This document shows positions 1 through 8,472 of a stretch of DNA of 64,000 nt, piece after piece. The stretch spans positions 539,576 through 603,575 of the forward strand of contig JBAZZS010000001.1 of NCBI GenBank assembly GCA_041658685.1, in the 5' to 3' direction. Each line of letters starts with the position of its first letter. The stretch's first letter is position 1. Origin of the DNA: Candidatus Gracilibacteria bacterium. Its GTDB lineage: Bacteria; Patescibacteriota; Gracilibacteria; UBA1369; UBA12473. The translations under genes were made by a program, and so were the position numbers. The notes under the pieces are model-generated. The model was not told the DNA's origin. It did not search any database and saw only the letters and a list, made by a program, of their open reading frames with translations.

Positions 1-1134
<1,134 letters not shown>

Positions 1135-1466
1135 AAAAAGTTATGACCATCCTAGCTGGATGGAAAAAAATTCAAACCGAATTTCAAAGTGATAGACAAA
1201 GATTCTCTATTACAATCAAACTGTCAAGGAGCGCGTCTCCCGGGGCGCAAGGTTCTAAAAACACCTATTCCGTCAAAAGGAGCACGGTCATTCTATCAAT
1301 GGTTTTTTAGATGTCAAACGATTTTTCAAAAAAAGTCCTAAAACCCCACTCCATTACAAGGCAATAAAACCAATTTACGTCATCGGATAGAACATACCCA
1401 CATCTATAAAAAAGAGGTATACTGTTAAAGAACCTTTTTAATTTTTACTTTTAAAAAATCAAAAAA
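1135..1466. promoter_or_regulatory. Divergent regulatory region between 16S and clpP
   Basis: This 330-base stretch holds no credible gene. On the minus strand a perfect -35 box TTGACA lies at 1222-1227, oriented toward the 16S gene, followed by AT-rich DNA without an obvious consensus -10. On the plus strand a TATACT -10-like box at 1418-1423 precedes clpP by 43 bases; no clear -35 was seen 17 bases further upstream. No Shine-Dalgarno is visible before clpP. Confidence 0.5.
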
Positions 1467-2120
1467 ATGAACACGTCCTCCACGGCTCACAGCCAAAAAC
1501 AAATCAAAAACAGTATTTTGATTCCCACCGTCATCGAACGAACACACGAAGGCGAACGCTCATACGACATTTACTCACGCTTACTCAAAGATCGCGTTCT
1601 TTTCTTAGGAAGCGCCATCAACGACCAAGTGGCCAACTCCATCATCGCGCAATTGCTCTTCTTGGAAAAAGAGAATTCAACAAAAGACATCATTATGTAT
1701 ATTCAATCCCCGGGCGGACACGTCACCGCGGGCTTGGCGATTTACGACACCATGCAATACATTCGTCCGGATGTATGCACCGTATGTATAGGAATGGCCG
1801 CGTCCATGGGAGCCGTGTTATTGGCCGCCGGAGCTAAAGGGAAACGCTACGCTCTTACCCATGCCGAAATCATGATTCATCAACCCTTGGGCGGAGTCGA
1901 AGGACAAGCGTCGGACATTGAAATCCATGCCCGTCATATCATTCAAACTAAAAAACGACTCAACACAATTCTGGCTCACCATTCCGGTGCCCCATTCAAG
2001 ACCGTTGAAAAAGACACGGACCGCGACAACTTTATGACTGCGGAAGAAGCCATGAAATACGGCCAATACGGCTTGATCGACAAAGTCATCACACGCCCGC
2101 CGGTGGAACTTTCAAAGTAA
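1467..2120 (+). CDS. clpP: ATP-dependent Clp protease proteolytic subunit ClpP
   Basis: ClpP is the serine peptidase barrel of the cytoplasmic Clp protease and degrades proteins unfolded by ClpX or ClpA/C. The 217-residue product has the family signature with Ser113 in GMAASMG, His138 in MIHQPLGG and Asp187 in DTDRD; spacing of these three matches the E. coli catalytic triad. About 20 extra N-terminal residues (Ser/Gln/Lys rich) precede the core and could be a propeptide. No Clp ATPase gene is adjacent, so the partner is encoded elsewhere. The gene is monocistronic and followed by a long palindromic repeat. The start ATG has no Shine-Dalgarno. Confidence 0.97.
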   Translation: MNTSSTAHSQKQIKNSILIPTVIERTHEGERSYDIYSRLLKDRVLFLGSAINDQVANSIIAQLLFLEKENSTKDIIMYIQSPGGHVTAGLAIYDTMQYIRPDVCTVCIGMAASMGAVLLAAGAKGKRYALTHAEIMIHQPLGGVEGQASDIEIHARHIIQTKKRLNTILAHHSGAPFKTVEKDTDRDNFMTAEEAMKYGQYGLIDKVITRPPVELSK

Positions 2121-2130
2121 AACGTTTTTA

Positions 2131-2326
2131 AACAAGTGGGAGAGGAAAATTTTTGTGAAAATTTTCAAGGATACGCATGGAGCGTAGCGGAATGCGCTTG
2201 AGAAAATCATTGAATATCAGCGAATTATTGAAAATTCAACACGTGGCTGAAAATGGGGCATCCTTCTCAAGGACACTCACTTCGTTCGTGTCTGGTGAAC
2301 AAAAATTCTTCCTTCCCGCTTGTTTC
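2131..2326. repeat. Long inverted-repeat element, copy A1 (with nested palindromes)
   Basis: The ends (AACAAGTGGGAGAGG at 2131-2145 and CCTTCCCGCTTGTT near 2311-2324) match the arms of the shorter elements at 9499, 19371 and 45305. The inside is longer here and carries two small hairpins, GCATGGAGCG...GGAATGC (about 2175-2195) and GGACACTCAC...GTGTC (2271-2292). The 2121-2435 intergenic stretch is otherwise non-coding. Confidence 0.7.
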
Positions 2327-2352
2327 TAACAAAGGGAAAAAAATCAAAATGC

Positions 2353-2420
2353 GACACTTCGCTTCGCTACGTGTCTTAGCAGACGATCTCCTCAGGAGCG
2401 ATCGAACCGCGGTGGCCAAA
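2353..2420. repeat. Composite REP-like palindrome (GACAC...GTGTC plus AACCGCGGTGGCCAA module)
   Basis: GACAC at 2353-2357 and GTGTC at 2371-2375 flank CTTCGCTTCGCTAC-type sequence and form a hairpin. It is followed after about 30 bases by a GGAGCGATCGAACCGCGG module. The same two modules in the same order recur at 12233-12300, just before the MFS gene. Confidence 0.7.
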
Positions 2421-2435
2421 GAGACATCAATGACC

Positions 2436-3443
2436 TTATACAATAGAATTCGGCTCTTCCCTCAAAGAAGGATCTGTTGTTCCCGAAGCCTTTGATTTTT
2501 TCGACTTAAAAGAAACATCTGATTTTTGCTTAGCCTTGAGCACGGCAAAATCAATGATTTTCCCCGCCACATCCACTCCCGTGGCTTCCGTAATTCCCTC
2601 AAGCCCGGGGTTGGCATTGAGCTCCATGACTACGGGACCGGTTTTTGTTCGCAACAAATCCACTCCCGCCAAATCCAAACTAAAAGCACGCGTGGCATCC
2701 AACGCCAATTTTTCTTCTTCTTTTGTTAAAACAACGGGAATTCCTTTTCCTCCACACCCGATATTGGACCTAAAATCCCCTCGTTTTGATTTTCTCTCCA
2801 TAGACGCAATCACCTTATTATTCACCACAAAAACACGAATATCATGCCCCGCGGACTCCTTTACATATTCTTGAATAAGCAAACTCCGATTCTGTGCATC
2901 CGCCCAAATAATATCCAAGGCCGACAAAAGAGATCGACGACTTTCCACAATCGCCACTCCCCTTCCCAACGACCCGTGTGGCGTCTTAATAATAATAGGA
3001 AATCCGCCCACGCGCTTAATCGCATCATCCATATATTCAAAACGTTTCAAAATCACGGTTTTAGGCATTTTAATTCCCGCATGACTCAAAATTTGAAGCA
3101 TACGAATTTTATTTTTCGCGCGCATCACCGGCATATAACCGTTCACCAATTTCATCCCCATTAAAAGGAGATGTTTATTAAGAGTCAGTTCCAAATCCAC
3201 ATTATTGCAAACACTCGGACGCGGAATGATCACATCCATTTTCGGAAAAGGATTCCCCCCGTAAAACACCTTCATCTCTCCATTTTCATAAAAAAGCTGA
3301 CAACGTTCGAATCGAAACACTTTCATGGTGTGACCGCGAGCCCGACCCGCAGCCAACAACAACTTATCGTGCGCGGAAAGACGCCTCGATTTGAGACTGG
3401 TCCTCCACCACTCCGAATTGTAAACCAAGATACCAATATTCAT
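2436..3443 (-). CDS. RimK-like ATP-grasp ligase (alpha-L-glutamate ligase family)
   Basis: The product (335 residues from the chosen start) resembles RimK/LysX-type ATP-grasp enzymes, which join an amino acid, usually glutamate, to a carboxylate through an acyl phosphate. An N-terminal pre-ATP-grasp domain begins NIGILVYN. The ATP-grasp core follows, with GFPIIIKTPHGSLGRGV, the HDIRVFVV strand and the metal-binding ending GPVVMELNANPGLEGI. The ATG at 3443 (protein MNIGILVYN) is preferred over an upstream in-frame start because it matches the family N-terminus. A Ser/Lys-rich tail of about 40 residues follows the core. The substrate cannot be told; ribosomal protein S6 or a cofactor tail are possibilities. 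It is convergent with clpP. Confidence 0.85.
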   Translation of the reverse strand: MNIGILVYNSEWWRTSLKSRRLSAHDKLLLAAGRARGHTMKVFRFERCQLFYENGEMKVFYGGNPFPKMDVIIPRPSVCNNVDLELTLNKHLLLMGMKLVNGYMPVMRAKNKIRMLQILSHAGIKMPKTVILKRFEYMDDAIKRVGGFPIIIKTPHGSLGRGVAIVESRRSLLSALDIIWADAQNRSLLIQEYVKESAGHDIRVFVVNNKVIASMERKSKRGDFRSNIGCGGKGIPVVLTKEEEKLALDATRAFSLDLAGVDLLRTKTGPVVMELNANPGLEGITEATGVDVAGKIIDFAVLKAKQKSDVSFKSKKSKASGTTDPSLREEPNSIV

Positions 3444-3490
3444 CGCGACGAATTGTAAGGGCATGCAAAATAAAAGCAAGCAAAAGAGCC

Positions 3491-3519
3491 TTGTCGCTTG
3501 AGAGAAAAACCCCTACAAT
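3491..3519 (+). promoter_or_regulatory. Promoter of the lipoprotein gene at 3566
   Basis: TTGTCG at 3491-3496 and TACAAT at 3514-3519 are separated by exactly 17 bases. The predicted transcript would have a leader of about 40 bases before the ATG at 3566. Confidence 0.6.
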
Positions 3520-3565
3520 CAAAGGAGCTCTGCAAGGGTTATCTTCTCTTTAAAAAAATCTCCAC

Positions 3566-4171
3566 ATGCAAAAAATAAAAAATCCGACACTTCGCTTCGC
3601 TGCGTGTCTACTCGCGACTCTGGCCTTTTTACTCCCCGGTTGTGGAGACGGCGACACAGCCACCACCGAGCCCATCAGCCAAATTGAACCCATCGCTTTT
3701 TACCGTGCCATTGAAATTCAAGATCTTGGAATGCAAGTCCCTGAAAATTGGGAAACCATCACCGAATTTTCTTCTCAATACCCAAAAAACACGCTGGTCG
3801 CCTTTCGCAACAATGTGCAAGATCACGACTTTATCGCCAATATCAATGTGGTCCAAAACCCGGTGACCGAAGGCACCCAAAGTGCGGATTACGCGCTCAC
3901 CATGCTGAACACGCTCTCGGGCCAATTGGTGAATTTTAAAAAAATCAGTCAAACCGATTTTAATGTGAATATTGCCGGCACCTCAGTCCCCACATATTTA
4001 ATTGAATTTGAGGGCACCAACGACTCCACCGAGCCGGTGCGCAAATTCATTCAACTCTATGCCGTAAAGGGAACCACGGCTTATATTGTAACCGGGACGT
4101 ATGACGCCTTGGACACGCAACTCGCGATTGATCAAGTTAAGCAAAGTTTGAAGACGGTGTATTTGAAGTAA
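3566..4171 (+). CDS. Exported lipoprotein of unknown function (PsbP/DUF1795-like fold suspected)
   Basis: The 201-residue product starts with a signal peptide and lipobox LLPGC (Cys26), so it should be lipidated and held on the outer face of the membrane. The mature part, with LGMQVPENWE near residue 60 and later strands such as FIQLYAVKGTTAYIVTGTY, looks like small PsbP/DUF1795-type lipoproteins; this is a pattern judgement only. Bases 3586-3608, coding for residues 8-15 of the signal peptide, are a copy of the GACAC...GTGTC palindrome otherwise seen between genes, so the repeat has become part of the reading frame. Confidence 0.8.
   Translation: MQKIKNPTLRFAACLLATLAFLLPGCGDGDTATTEPISQIEPIAFYRAIEIQDLGMQVPENWETITEFSSQYPKNTLVAFRNNVQDHDFIANINVVQNPVTEGTQSADYALTMLNTLSGQLVNFKKISQTDFNVNIAGTSVPTYLIEFEGTNDSTEPVRKFIQLYAVKGTTAYIVTGTYDALDTQLAIDQVKQSLKTVYLK
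3586..3608. repeat. REP-like palindrome inside a signal-peptide coding region
   Basis: GACAC at 3586-3590 and GTGTC at 3604-3608 flank TTCGCTTCGCTGC. The element matches the intergenic copies at 2353 and 12233 almost base for base but is read in frame as part of the lipoprotein signal peptide. Confidence 0.75.
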
Positions 4172-4332
4172 ATAAGCGAGCACAATTGGAATCTGGCCCG
4201 AAACAAATAAAAACCCATGGCTTGGGGAGCTTTGGAGATGGAGATGATTTTCATGAGAAATAAATTAAAAAAGCATCAACTTGCCATTTTGCGAAAAATA
4301 TAATTTAATTTGAAAGAATTTAACATAACTTT

Positions 4333-4905
4333 ATGGAAATTCGAAAACACGATCCCCGTACATGCGAGCGCGGACCAGACGACGCATACATTGGAACGCT
4401 CCGGCCCAGAGGAATCCCTTGGGGTCTTCCGGACACAGCCGCACGCCGAGAAGCTCCACAAATTTTATTGAATTTTGACGCTTTTGAAACAATTTTAAAA
4501 GAAGCCGCTAACATTCTAAATCAAAAAAACCTAGAAATAATACTGACTCAATTAATACAAGCCCTTGAATTGATGATAAAAGAGGAAAGAGAAAGACAAA
4601 AAACTGTATATGAAATGGCAAAAGAAAATGCCTGTTGGAAAATACATGCCGACTACATGCACCCACATTTTCAAAACTATATGAAAATTCTCGAACTCGC
4701 GCTACGAACTGCCATTGAATTATTGGGAAGATCGATACATCGAGAATTATCAACCGAAGGGGCTCTAGAATTTCCAATAGAACCCACTCAAAAATTCGAT
4801 TTGGATTTCATCCGAGGAACACTTTTGGATTTAAGGACACTTTTGCGAATAACCCATGAGCAAGTGGTAGTTAGAATGGCAAAAAGACAGGATCATAAAA
4901 ATTAG
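4333..4905 (+). CDS. Hypothetical helical protein
   Basis: The product has 190 residues and I do not recognise it. The first 40 residues are polar and Pro/Arg-rich (GPDDAYIGTLRPRGIPWG). The rest is predicted helical, with stretches such as ELMIKEERERQKTVYEMAKE and a Leu-rich C-terminal half. There is no signal peptide or membrane segment, so it is probably cytoplasmic. It stops four bases before the 3' end of the oppositely oriented tRNA-Leu gene. An AT-rich TATAAT (4299-4304) lies upstream, with no good -35. Confidence 0.65.
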   Translation: MEIRKHDPRTCERGPDDAYIGTLRPRGIPWGLPDTAARREAPQILLNFDAFETILKEAANILNQKNLEIILTQLIQALELMIKEERERQKTVYEMAKENACWKIHADYMHPHFQNYMKILELALRTAIELLGRSIHRELSTEGALEFPIEPTQKFDLDFIRGTLLDLRTLLRITHEQVVVRMAKRQDHKN

Positions 4906-4908
4906 TAG

Positions 4909-4995
4909 TGGTGCCCGGGGTGGGAGTCGAACCCACACGACTTTTTAGGTCAAGGGATTTTAAGTCCCCCGTGTCTGCCATTCCACCACCCGGGC
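4909..4995 (-). tRNA. tRNA-Leu (anticodon UAA)
   Basis: The reverse complement folds as a tRNA with acceptor GCCCGGG/CCCGGGC, discriminator A and an encoded CCA end (4909-4911). The anticodon loop CTTAAAA gives UAA. A long variable arm, as expected for Leu, and a GGTTCGACTCC T-loop are present. It is the last of three tRNA genes on this strand. Confidence 0.95.
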
Positions 4996-5009
4996 GGAGC
5001 ACATTTTAT

Positions 5010-5083
5010 TGGAGGTGCGAACCGGAATTGAACCGGTGTACGCGGTTTTGCAGACCGCTGCGTAACCACTCCGCCATCGCACC
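5010..5083 (-). tRNA. tRNA-Cys (anticodon GCA)
   Basis: Acceptor GGTGCGA pairs with TCGCACC, followed by discriminator U and an encoded CCA. The anticodon loop CTGCAAA gives GCA, and the T-loop GGTTCAATTCC is standard. It lies between the Lys and Leu tRNA genes in a probable single transcript. Confidence 0.95.
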
Positions 5084-5122
5084 AAAATTTTCAAAAATCA
5101 AACGCCACGTCATCATAACATA

Positions 5123-5197
5123 TGGTGGGTCAGGTGGGTATCGAACCCACGGCCAATTGCTTAAGAGGCAACTGCTCTACCCCTGAGCTACTGACCC
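5123..5197 (-). tRNA. tRNA-Lys (anticodon CUU)
   Basis: Acceptor GGGTCAG pairs with CTGACCC, with discriminator A and an encoded CCA. The anticodon loop CTCTTAA gives CUU, and the T-loop GGTTCGATACC is standard. It is the first gene of the three-tRNA cluster. Confidence 0.93.
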
Positions 5198-5232
5198 ACA
5201 TTCACAAACGATTCAATGAACAAAGCGGCGCT

Positions 5233-5261
5233 ATTTTAATGAAAAAAACCGGGAAGACCAA
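5233..5261 (-). promoter_or_regulatory. Promoter of the tRNA cluster
   Basis: On the minus strand TTGGTC (5256-5261) and TAAAAT (5233-5238) are separated by 17 bases, about 36 bases upstream of tRNA-Lys. It is divergent from the radA promoter. Confidence 0.55.
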
Positions 5262-5323
5262 GAGGAATTTATAAAATCCACTGTAGTGTTCATCTTTTTG
5301 TTAGAAAAATTTAATCATCACCT

Positions 5324-5331
5324 GCTATAGT
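5324..5331 (+). promoter_or_regulatory. Extended -10 of radA, predicted leaderless
   Basis: TGC followed by TATAGT (5326-5331) ends six bases before the radA ATG at 5338. Transcription would begin at or next to the start codon. No good -35 is visible, as is common with TGN-extended -10 boxes. Confidence 0.6.
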
Positions 5332-5337
5332 AAAGCC

Positions 5338-6645
5338 ATGAGACTCAAAACCATCTTCGTCTGCCAATCGTGCGCCGCACAAAGCCCAAAATGGGTTGGA
5401 AAATGCCCCCAATGCAACGCGTGGAACAGCTTGATCGAAGACACGATTCGCACCGACTCTCCGGCCAAAGAGCGCCAACACCGCAACCTTCAAACCCCAA
5501 TCCCCACTCCCCTTTCAGAAACCTTAACAAACATGGAACGCACGCCCACCGGAATTAATGAATTCGACCGCGTGCTCGGCGGCGGTTTGGTCAACGGAAG
5601 TCTACTCCTTTTAGGAGGAGAACCCGGGATTGGAAAATCCACGCTCACTCTCGAGCTTTGCGAAGGGATCAGTAAATCCAAATCAAAAATCCTTTACATT
5701 TCCGGAGAAGAATCCGTGGCCCAAATCGCGCTCCGCGCCAAACGCTTGGGAATACGATCCGAAAAACTCCTGCTCGTGAATGAAACATTCCTCGAGCCAA
5801 TTTTATCGCTACTGGATCAACAAAAACCCGATTTCGCAATCATCGATTCCATTCAAGTCATGTCCACTGAAAACGCCGAAGGCATGGCCGGCGGCATCAC
5901 CCAAGTTCGCGCGTGCGCCGAAGCGCTCATGGAACACGTGAAATCAAAAAACATGTCCCTGCTCATCGTGAGCCATGTGACCAAAGACGGAAATCTCGCA
6001 GGCCCCAAAACTCTCGAACATCTTGTGGACACGGTTCTTTATCTCGAAGGCGATCGTTACCACGACTTACGCCTCCTCCGAGGAGTTAAAAATCGATTCG
6101 GATCCACTCAAGAAGTTGGAATTTTCGAAATGACGGAAACCGGGCTCAAAGAAGTTTCCAATCCTTCTCAAATGTTGCTCAAGCATCGCCCGAATAATCC
6201 GCTCGGATCCTGTCTGACCGTCACCCTGGAAGGCACTCGCCCGCTCCTTGTCGAAATTCAAGCCCTCACTCACACCACCGCTTTTGGTTATCCCAAACGT
6301 GCAGCCTCGGGATTCGACCTCACTCGGCTTGAATTACTCATCGCCGTGCTTCAAAAACATGCAGGCCTCAATCTCGGCAATCAAGACGTTTATGTAAATG
6401 TGGTGGGCGGACTCAAAATCAAAGATCCTTCCGTAGATCTTGCGGTCTGCCTCGCCATCGCCTCTTCTTTTTATAAAAAACCTCTAGCCCAAGACCTCAC
6501 CGCATTCGGAGAAATCGGACTTTCCGGAGAAATCCGTGAAGGAAACCAACATAAAAAACGACTGCACGAAGCCAAACAATGGAGTTCTCAAATTCTAGTT
6601 CCCGGAAAAATCAACACCCTCAAAGAAATGCTGGGAATGATTTAA
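5338..6645 (+). CDS. radA: DNA repair protein RadA
   Basis: RadA is a RecA-related, DnaB-like helicase that promotes branch migration in recombination repair. The 435-residue product has the N-terminal four-cysteine zinc finger (Cys9, 12, 23, 26), Walker A GEPGIGKS at residues 94-101, the RadA-specific KNRFG motif near residue 251, and a C-terminal Lon-protease-like domain without protease activity. Length is close to the family norm (about 450). It is divergent from the tRNA cluster and convergent with the Cys-rich exported proteins. The promoter places transcription at the start codon. Confidence 0.97.
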   Translation: MRLKTIFVCQSCAAQSPKWVGKCPQCNAWNSLIEDTIRTDSPAKERQHRNLQTPIPTPLSETLTNMERTPTGINEFDRVLGGGLVNGSLLLLGGEPGIGKSTLTLELCEGISKSKSKILYISGEESVAQIALRAKRLGIRSEKLLLVNETFLEPILSLLDQQKPDFAIIDSIQVMSTENAEGMAGGITQVRACAEALMEHVKSKNMSLLIVSHVTKDGNLAGPKTLEHLVDTVLYLEGDRYHDLRLLRGVKNRFGSTQEVGIFEMTETGLKEVSNPSQMLLKHRPNNPLGSCLTVTLEGTRPLLVEIQALTHTTAFGYPKRAASGFDLTRLELLIAVLQKHAGLNLGNQDVYVNVVGGLKIKDPSVDLAVCLAIASSFYKKPLAQDLTAFGEIGLSGEIREGNQHKKRLHEAKQWSSQILVPGKINTLKEMLGMI

Positions 6646-6942
6646 TTATTGTCTCGTACACCCCGGATTTTCTTCCCCGTTATAAAGGAAAGCGGTGCAT
6701 ACATTCAAGATGCATTGCGGAGCTGCGGACCACGGCCCATTGCACCCATCCAAACATTCCATATCGGAATCAATATTTTCGGCATACCATTCTACATTGA
6801 GCGTCCCATACGCGCAAGAATTCATGCAATCCGCATCGGTTTCACAATAATAAGCCATCTTATTGTTTTCTACGGTTTTAAATACCCAAATCCCAATCCC
6901 CACTAAAAAAAGAAACCCTATAAAAACAAAAATTTTACGCAT
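6646..6942 (-). CDS. Small Cys-rich exported or membrane-anchored protein (paralog 1)
   Basis: From the ATG at 6942 the product has about 98 residues: an N-terminal hydrophobic segment (IFVFIGFLFLVGIGIWVF), then a Cys-rich domain. It shares with its neighbour (6966-7274) the pattern YYCE-D-DC-NSC-YG, later C-DGC-G, AAPQCI-N-C-AF and a final CT-Q, with all eight domain cysteines conserved. This suggests a disulfide-stabilised extracellular domain. I do not recognise the family. The longer in-frame start at 7020 was rejected because it runs into the neighbour and precedes the clear membrane anchor. Confidence 0.75.
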   Translation of the reverse strand: MRKIFVFIGFLFLVGIGIWVFKTVENNKMAYYCETDADCMNSCAYGTLNVEWYAENIDSDMECLDGCNGPWSAAPQCILNVCTAFLYNGEENPGCTRQ

Positions 6943-6965
6943 AAAAATAAATTGAATTAAAAAAA

Positions 6966-7274
6966 TTATTGGTGAGTACAATTGGAAGCCGGCAACCCAT
7001 CTTCTCGAAAAGCGACACAACTGTTTTCAATGCATTGAGGCGCCGCCATCCGGTCTCCGGCACACCCATCGTCACACAATTCTTCTTGCCCTTCAAACCA
7101 AGAAAAATTAACCGCTCCATACCCACACGAATTCACACAATCCAAATCCATTTCACAATAATATTTCATCTCATCACTCACTACGGGCTCAGACGTACAA
7201 GCACTCAAAAAAACAACGCCCATCATTAGCCCAAAAAACAACCGCGACTGCCCCCTCCAAAATGAATTTTTCAT
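6966..7274 (-). CDS. Small Cys-rich lipoprotein (paralog 2)
   Basis: The product has 102 residues, with a signal peptide ending in the lipobox LSAC and the same eight-cysteine domain as the gene at 6646-6942. The two genes are tandem on the same strand, 23 bases apart, and look like a duplication in which one copy kept a lipid anchor and the other an uncleaved helix. The domain should lie outside the cell with disulfide bonds. Function is unknown. Confidence 0.78.
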   Translation of the reverse strand: MKNSFWRGQSRLFFGLMMGVVFLSACTSEPVVSDEMKYYCEMDLDCVNSCGYGAVNFSWFEGQEELCDDGCAGDRMAAPQCIENSCVAFREDGLPASNCTHQ

Positions 7275-7295
7275 TAAATTTTCATTAAAAAATAA

Positions 7296-8087
7296 TTACA
7301 ATTTCATCCCAAAAAATTGGATCGCATTCTGAGTCGTCTCCTCTTCAATTTTCCCTACAGATCCATGCCGCACCTCAGCCACCGTCTCAACCAATCGGGG
7401 AAGAAACGACGATTCATTCTTTTTCCCGCGCAAGGTCTGATGCGGCAAAAACGGCGCATCGGTTTCCAAGAAATAGCGATCCGGCGGGCACGCAGCCACC
7501 ACTCGACGCAACTCCTCACTCTTGGGATAACTCACCACCGCCGTAAACGACGTATGCCACCCTTTTTCCCAAATTTTCTGGGCCGCTTCCAAGTTTTCCG
7601 AGAAACAATGAAAAACCACACGCAACATCTTTTCCTCCTCCAAAATCGCAAAAACATCCTCAAACGCCTCACGACAATGAATAATCACCGGCAAATTTAC
7701 TTTTTTAGCGAATTGCAACTCCTCGCGAAACACGCGTTGTTGCTCCTCTTTTGTGATTTTCATATGAAAATAATCGAGCCCAATCTCTCCAATGGCCACA
7801 ATTTTCGTAGAGCCCGATGCCCGATCCTCCTCAATTTTTTGTGAAAAAGTCGTCCCCACAGACAAATCCCATCCCGCGCCATCATACGGATGCACGCCCA
7901 ATGCACAAAAAACCGACTCATGTTTTTGAGCCAATTCAAGACCTTTTAACGAACTCGTCACATCAAAACCAACCGTGATCAATGGCGACACTCCCGCCGC
8001 TTGCGCACGCTCAATCAACGCGCGACTCGCCTCGTCCGTCTCAACAAAACCGGGAAAATAAAGATGGGTATGAGTATCGATGAGCAT
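7296..8087 (-). CDS. tatD: TatD-family metal-dependent hydrolase (DNase)
   Basis: TatD proteins are TIM-barrel metal-dependent nucleases of the amidohydrolase superfamily. The 263-residue product begins LIDTHTHLYF with the metal-binding HxH. It has GEIGLDYF with the bridging Glu, PVIIHCREAFED, VVFHCFSEN and FLETDAPFLPH with the final Asp. Length matches the family. The two Cys-rich exported proteins follow on the same strand. It is divergent from the aroF leader region, and its promoter is described separately. Confidence 0.95.
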   Translation of the reverse strand: MLIDTHTHLYFPGFVETDEASRALIERAQAAGVSPLITVGFDVTSSLKGLELAQKHESVFCALGVHPYDGAGWDLSVGTTFSQKIEEDRASGSTKIVAIGEIGLDYFHMKITKEEQQRVFREELQFAKKVNLPVIIHCREAFEDVFAILEEEKMLRVVFHCFSENLEAAQKIWEKGWHTSFTAVVSYPKSEELRRVVAACPPDRYFLETDAPFLPHQTLRGKKNESSFLPRLVETVAEVRHGSVGKIEEETTQNAIQFFGMKL

Positions 8088-8094
8088 TGCGCAG

Positions 8095-8123
8095 ATTCTA
8101 TCGTTTCTATAAAAAATTCACAA
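8095..8123 (-). promoter_or_regulatory. tatD promoter, predicted leaderless
   Basis: On the minus strand TTGTGA (8118-8123) and TAGAAT (8095-8100) are separated by 17 bases. The -10 ends seven bases before the ATG at 8087, so the start point should coincide with the start codon. Confidence 0.65.
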
Positions 8124-8127
8124 ACCA

Positions 8128-8156
8128 TTGCCACCTATCAATCTCCCTGCTAAACT
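8128..8156 (+). promoter_or_regulatory. Candidate promoter of the aroF leader
   Basis: TTGCCA (8128-8133) and TAAACT (8151-8156) are 17 bases apart, and transcription would start about 25 bases before the leader peptide at 8187. The -35 region lies next to the -35 of the divergent tatD promoter. Confidence 0.5.
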
Positions 8157-8186
8157 ACTCCATGTTCTTCTCGTAAAAAAAATCTC

Positions 8187-8279
8187 ATGAATCGCCTCAA
8201 CTTTGCATCTTCGGCCGTTTCCGAAAAAAACTCATCTGTTCGAGGCGCTTTTGGAGAATACTTTTTTTACTTTAACTGA
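8187..8279 (+). CDS. Phe/Tyr-rich leader peptide of the aroF attenuator
   Basis: This 30-codon reading frame starts at ATG 8187 and ends at TGA 8277-8279. Its last residues are GEYFFYFN: five aromatic residues in a run of six codons immediately before Asn and the stop. It has no Trp. It sits 194 bases upstream of the DAHP synthase gene and is followed by an intrinsic terminator at 8318-8344. This is the arrangement of pheL-type attenuators, in which a ribosome stalled at scarce Phe/Tyr codons favours an antiterminator. The peptide has no other expected role. It was found by reading the leader directly. Confidence 0.8.
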   Translation: MNRLNFASSAVSEKNSSVRGAFGEYFFYFN

Positions 8280-8321
8280 TCCTTTGCCGTAGGGAAGCGC
8301 TCTGCATTCAAATTTCTTCCT
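8245..8321 (+). promoter_or_regulatory. Alternative RNA pairings of the aroF attenuator
   Basis: Three mutually exclusive helices can be drawn. Segment 1 (GCGCTT, 8245-8250) pairs perfectly with segment 2 (AAGCGC, 8295-8300). Segment 2 shifted (GGGAAG, 8292-8297) pairs with CTTCCT (8316-8321) as an antiterminator. That last segment otherwise belongs to the terminator stem. A ribosome stalled on the aromatic codons (8259-8273) would cover segment 1 and leave segment 2 free. The pairings were drawn by hand; no energies were computed. Confidence 0.55.
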
Positions 8322-8344
8322 CGCGGCACACGAGGATTTTTTTT
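8318..8344 (+). terminator. Intrinsic terminator in the aroF leader (attenuator)
   Basis: TCCTCG (8318-8323) pairs with CGAGGA (8331-8336) around a seven-base loop and is followed by eight T residues. It lies 40 bases after the leader-peptide stop and about 130 bases before aroF, so it can end transcription before the gene. Confidence 0.8.
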
Positions 8345-8372
8345 GTTTATTATTTTTTTAACCCCTTTTACA

Positions 8373-8435
8373 ATGGGTACCAAATCGTTTAGTCCCGTAT
8401 TCGCCCCTCATATGACTCGCCCTTATCTTTATTAA
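8373..8435 (+). CDS. Possible second short leader peptide before aroF
   Basis: A 20-codon frame lies between the attenuator terminator and aroF and ends in PYLY followed by TAA. The terminal Tyr-Leu-Tyr and its position make it a candidate second sensor peptide, but no terminator or clear hairpin follows it. It may be chance. Confidence 0.25.
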   Translation: MGTKSFSPVFAPHMTRPYLY

Positions 8436-8472
8436 AGCCTCCGCTTCTTCTCATCCTTTAAAACCAGACACC

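Noticed and set aside
4908..5186. A 92-codon frame across the tRNA genes
   Set aside because: It is entirely made of the antisense of tRNA-Leu, tRNA-Cys and tRNA-Lys. This is a well-known source of false protein predictions.
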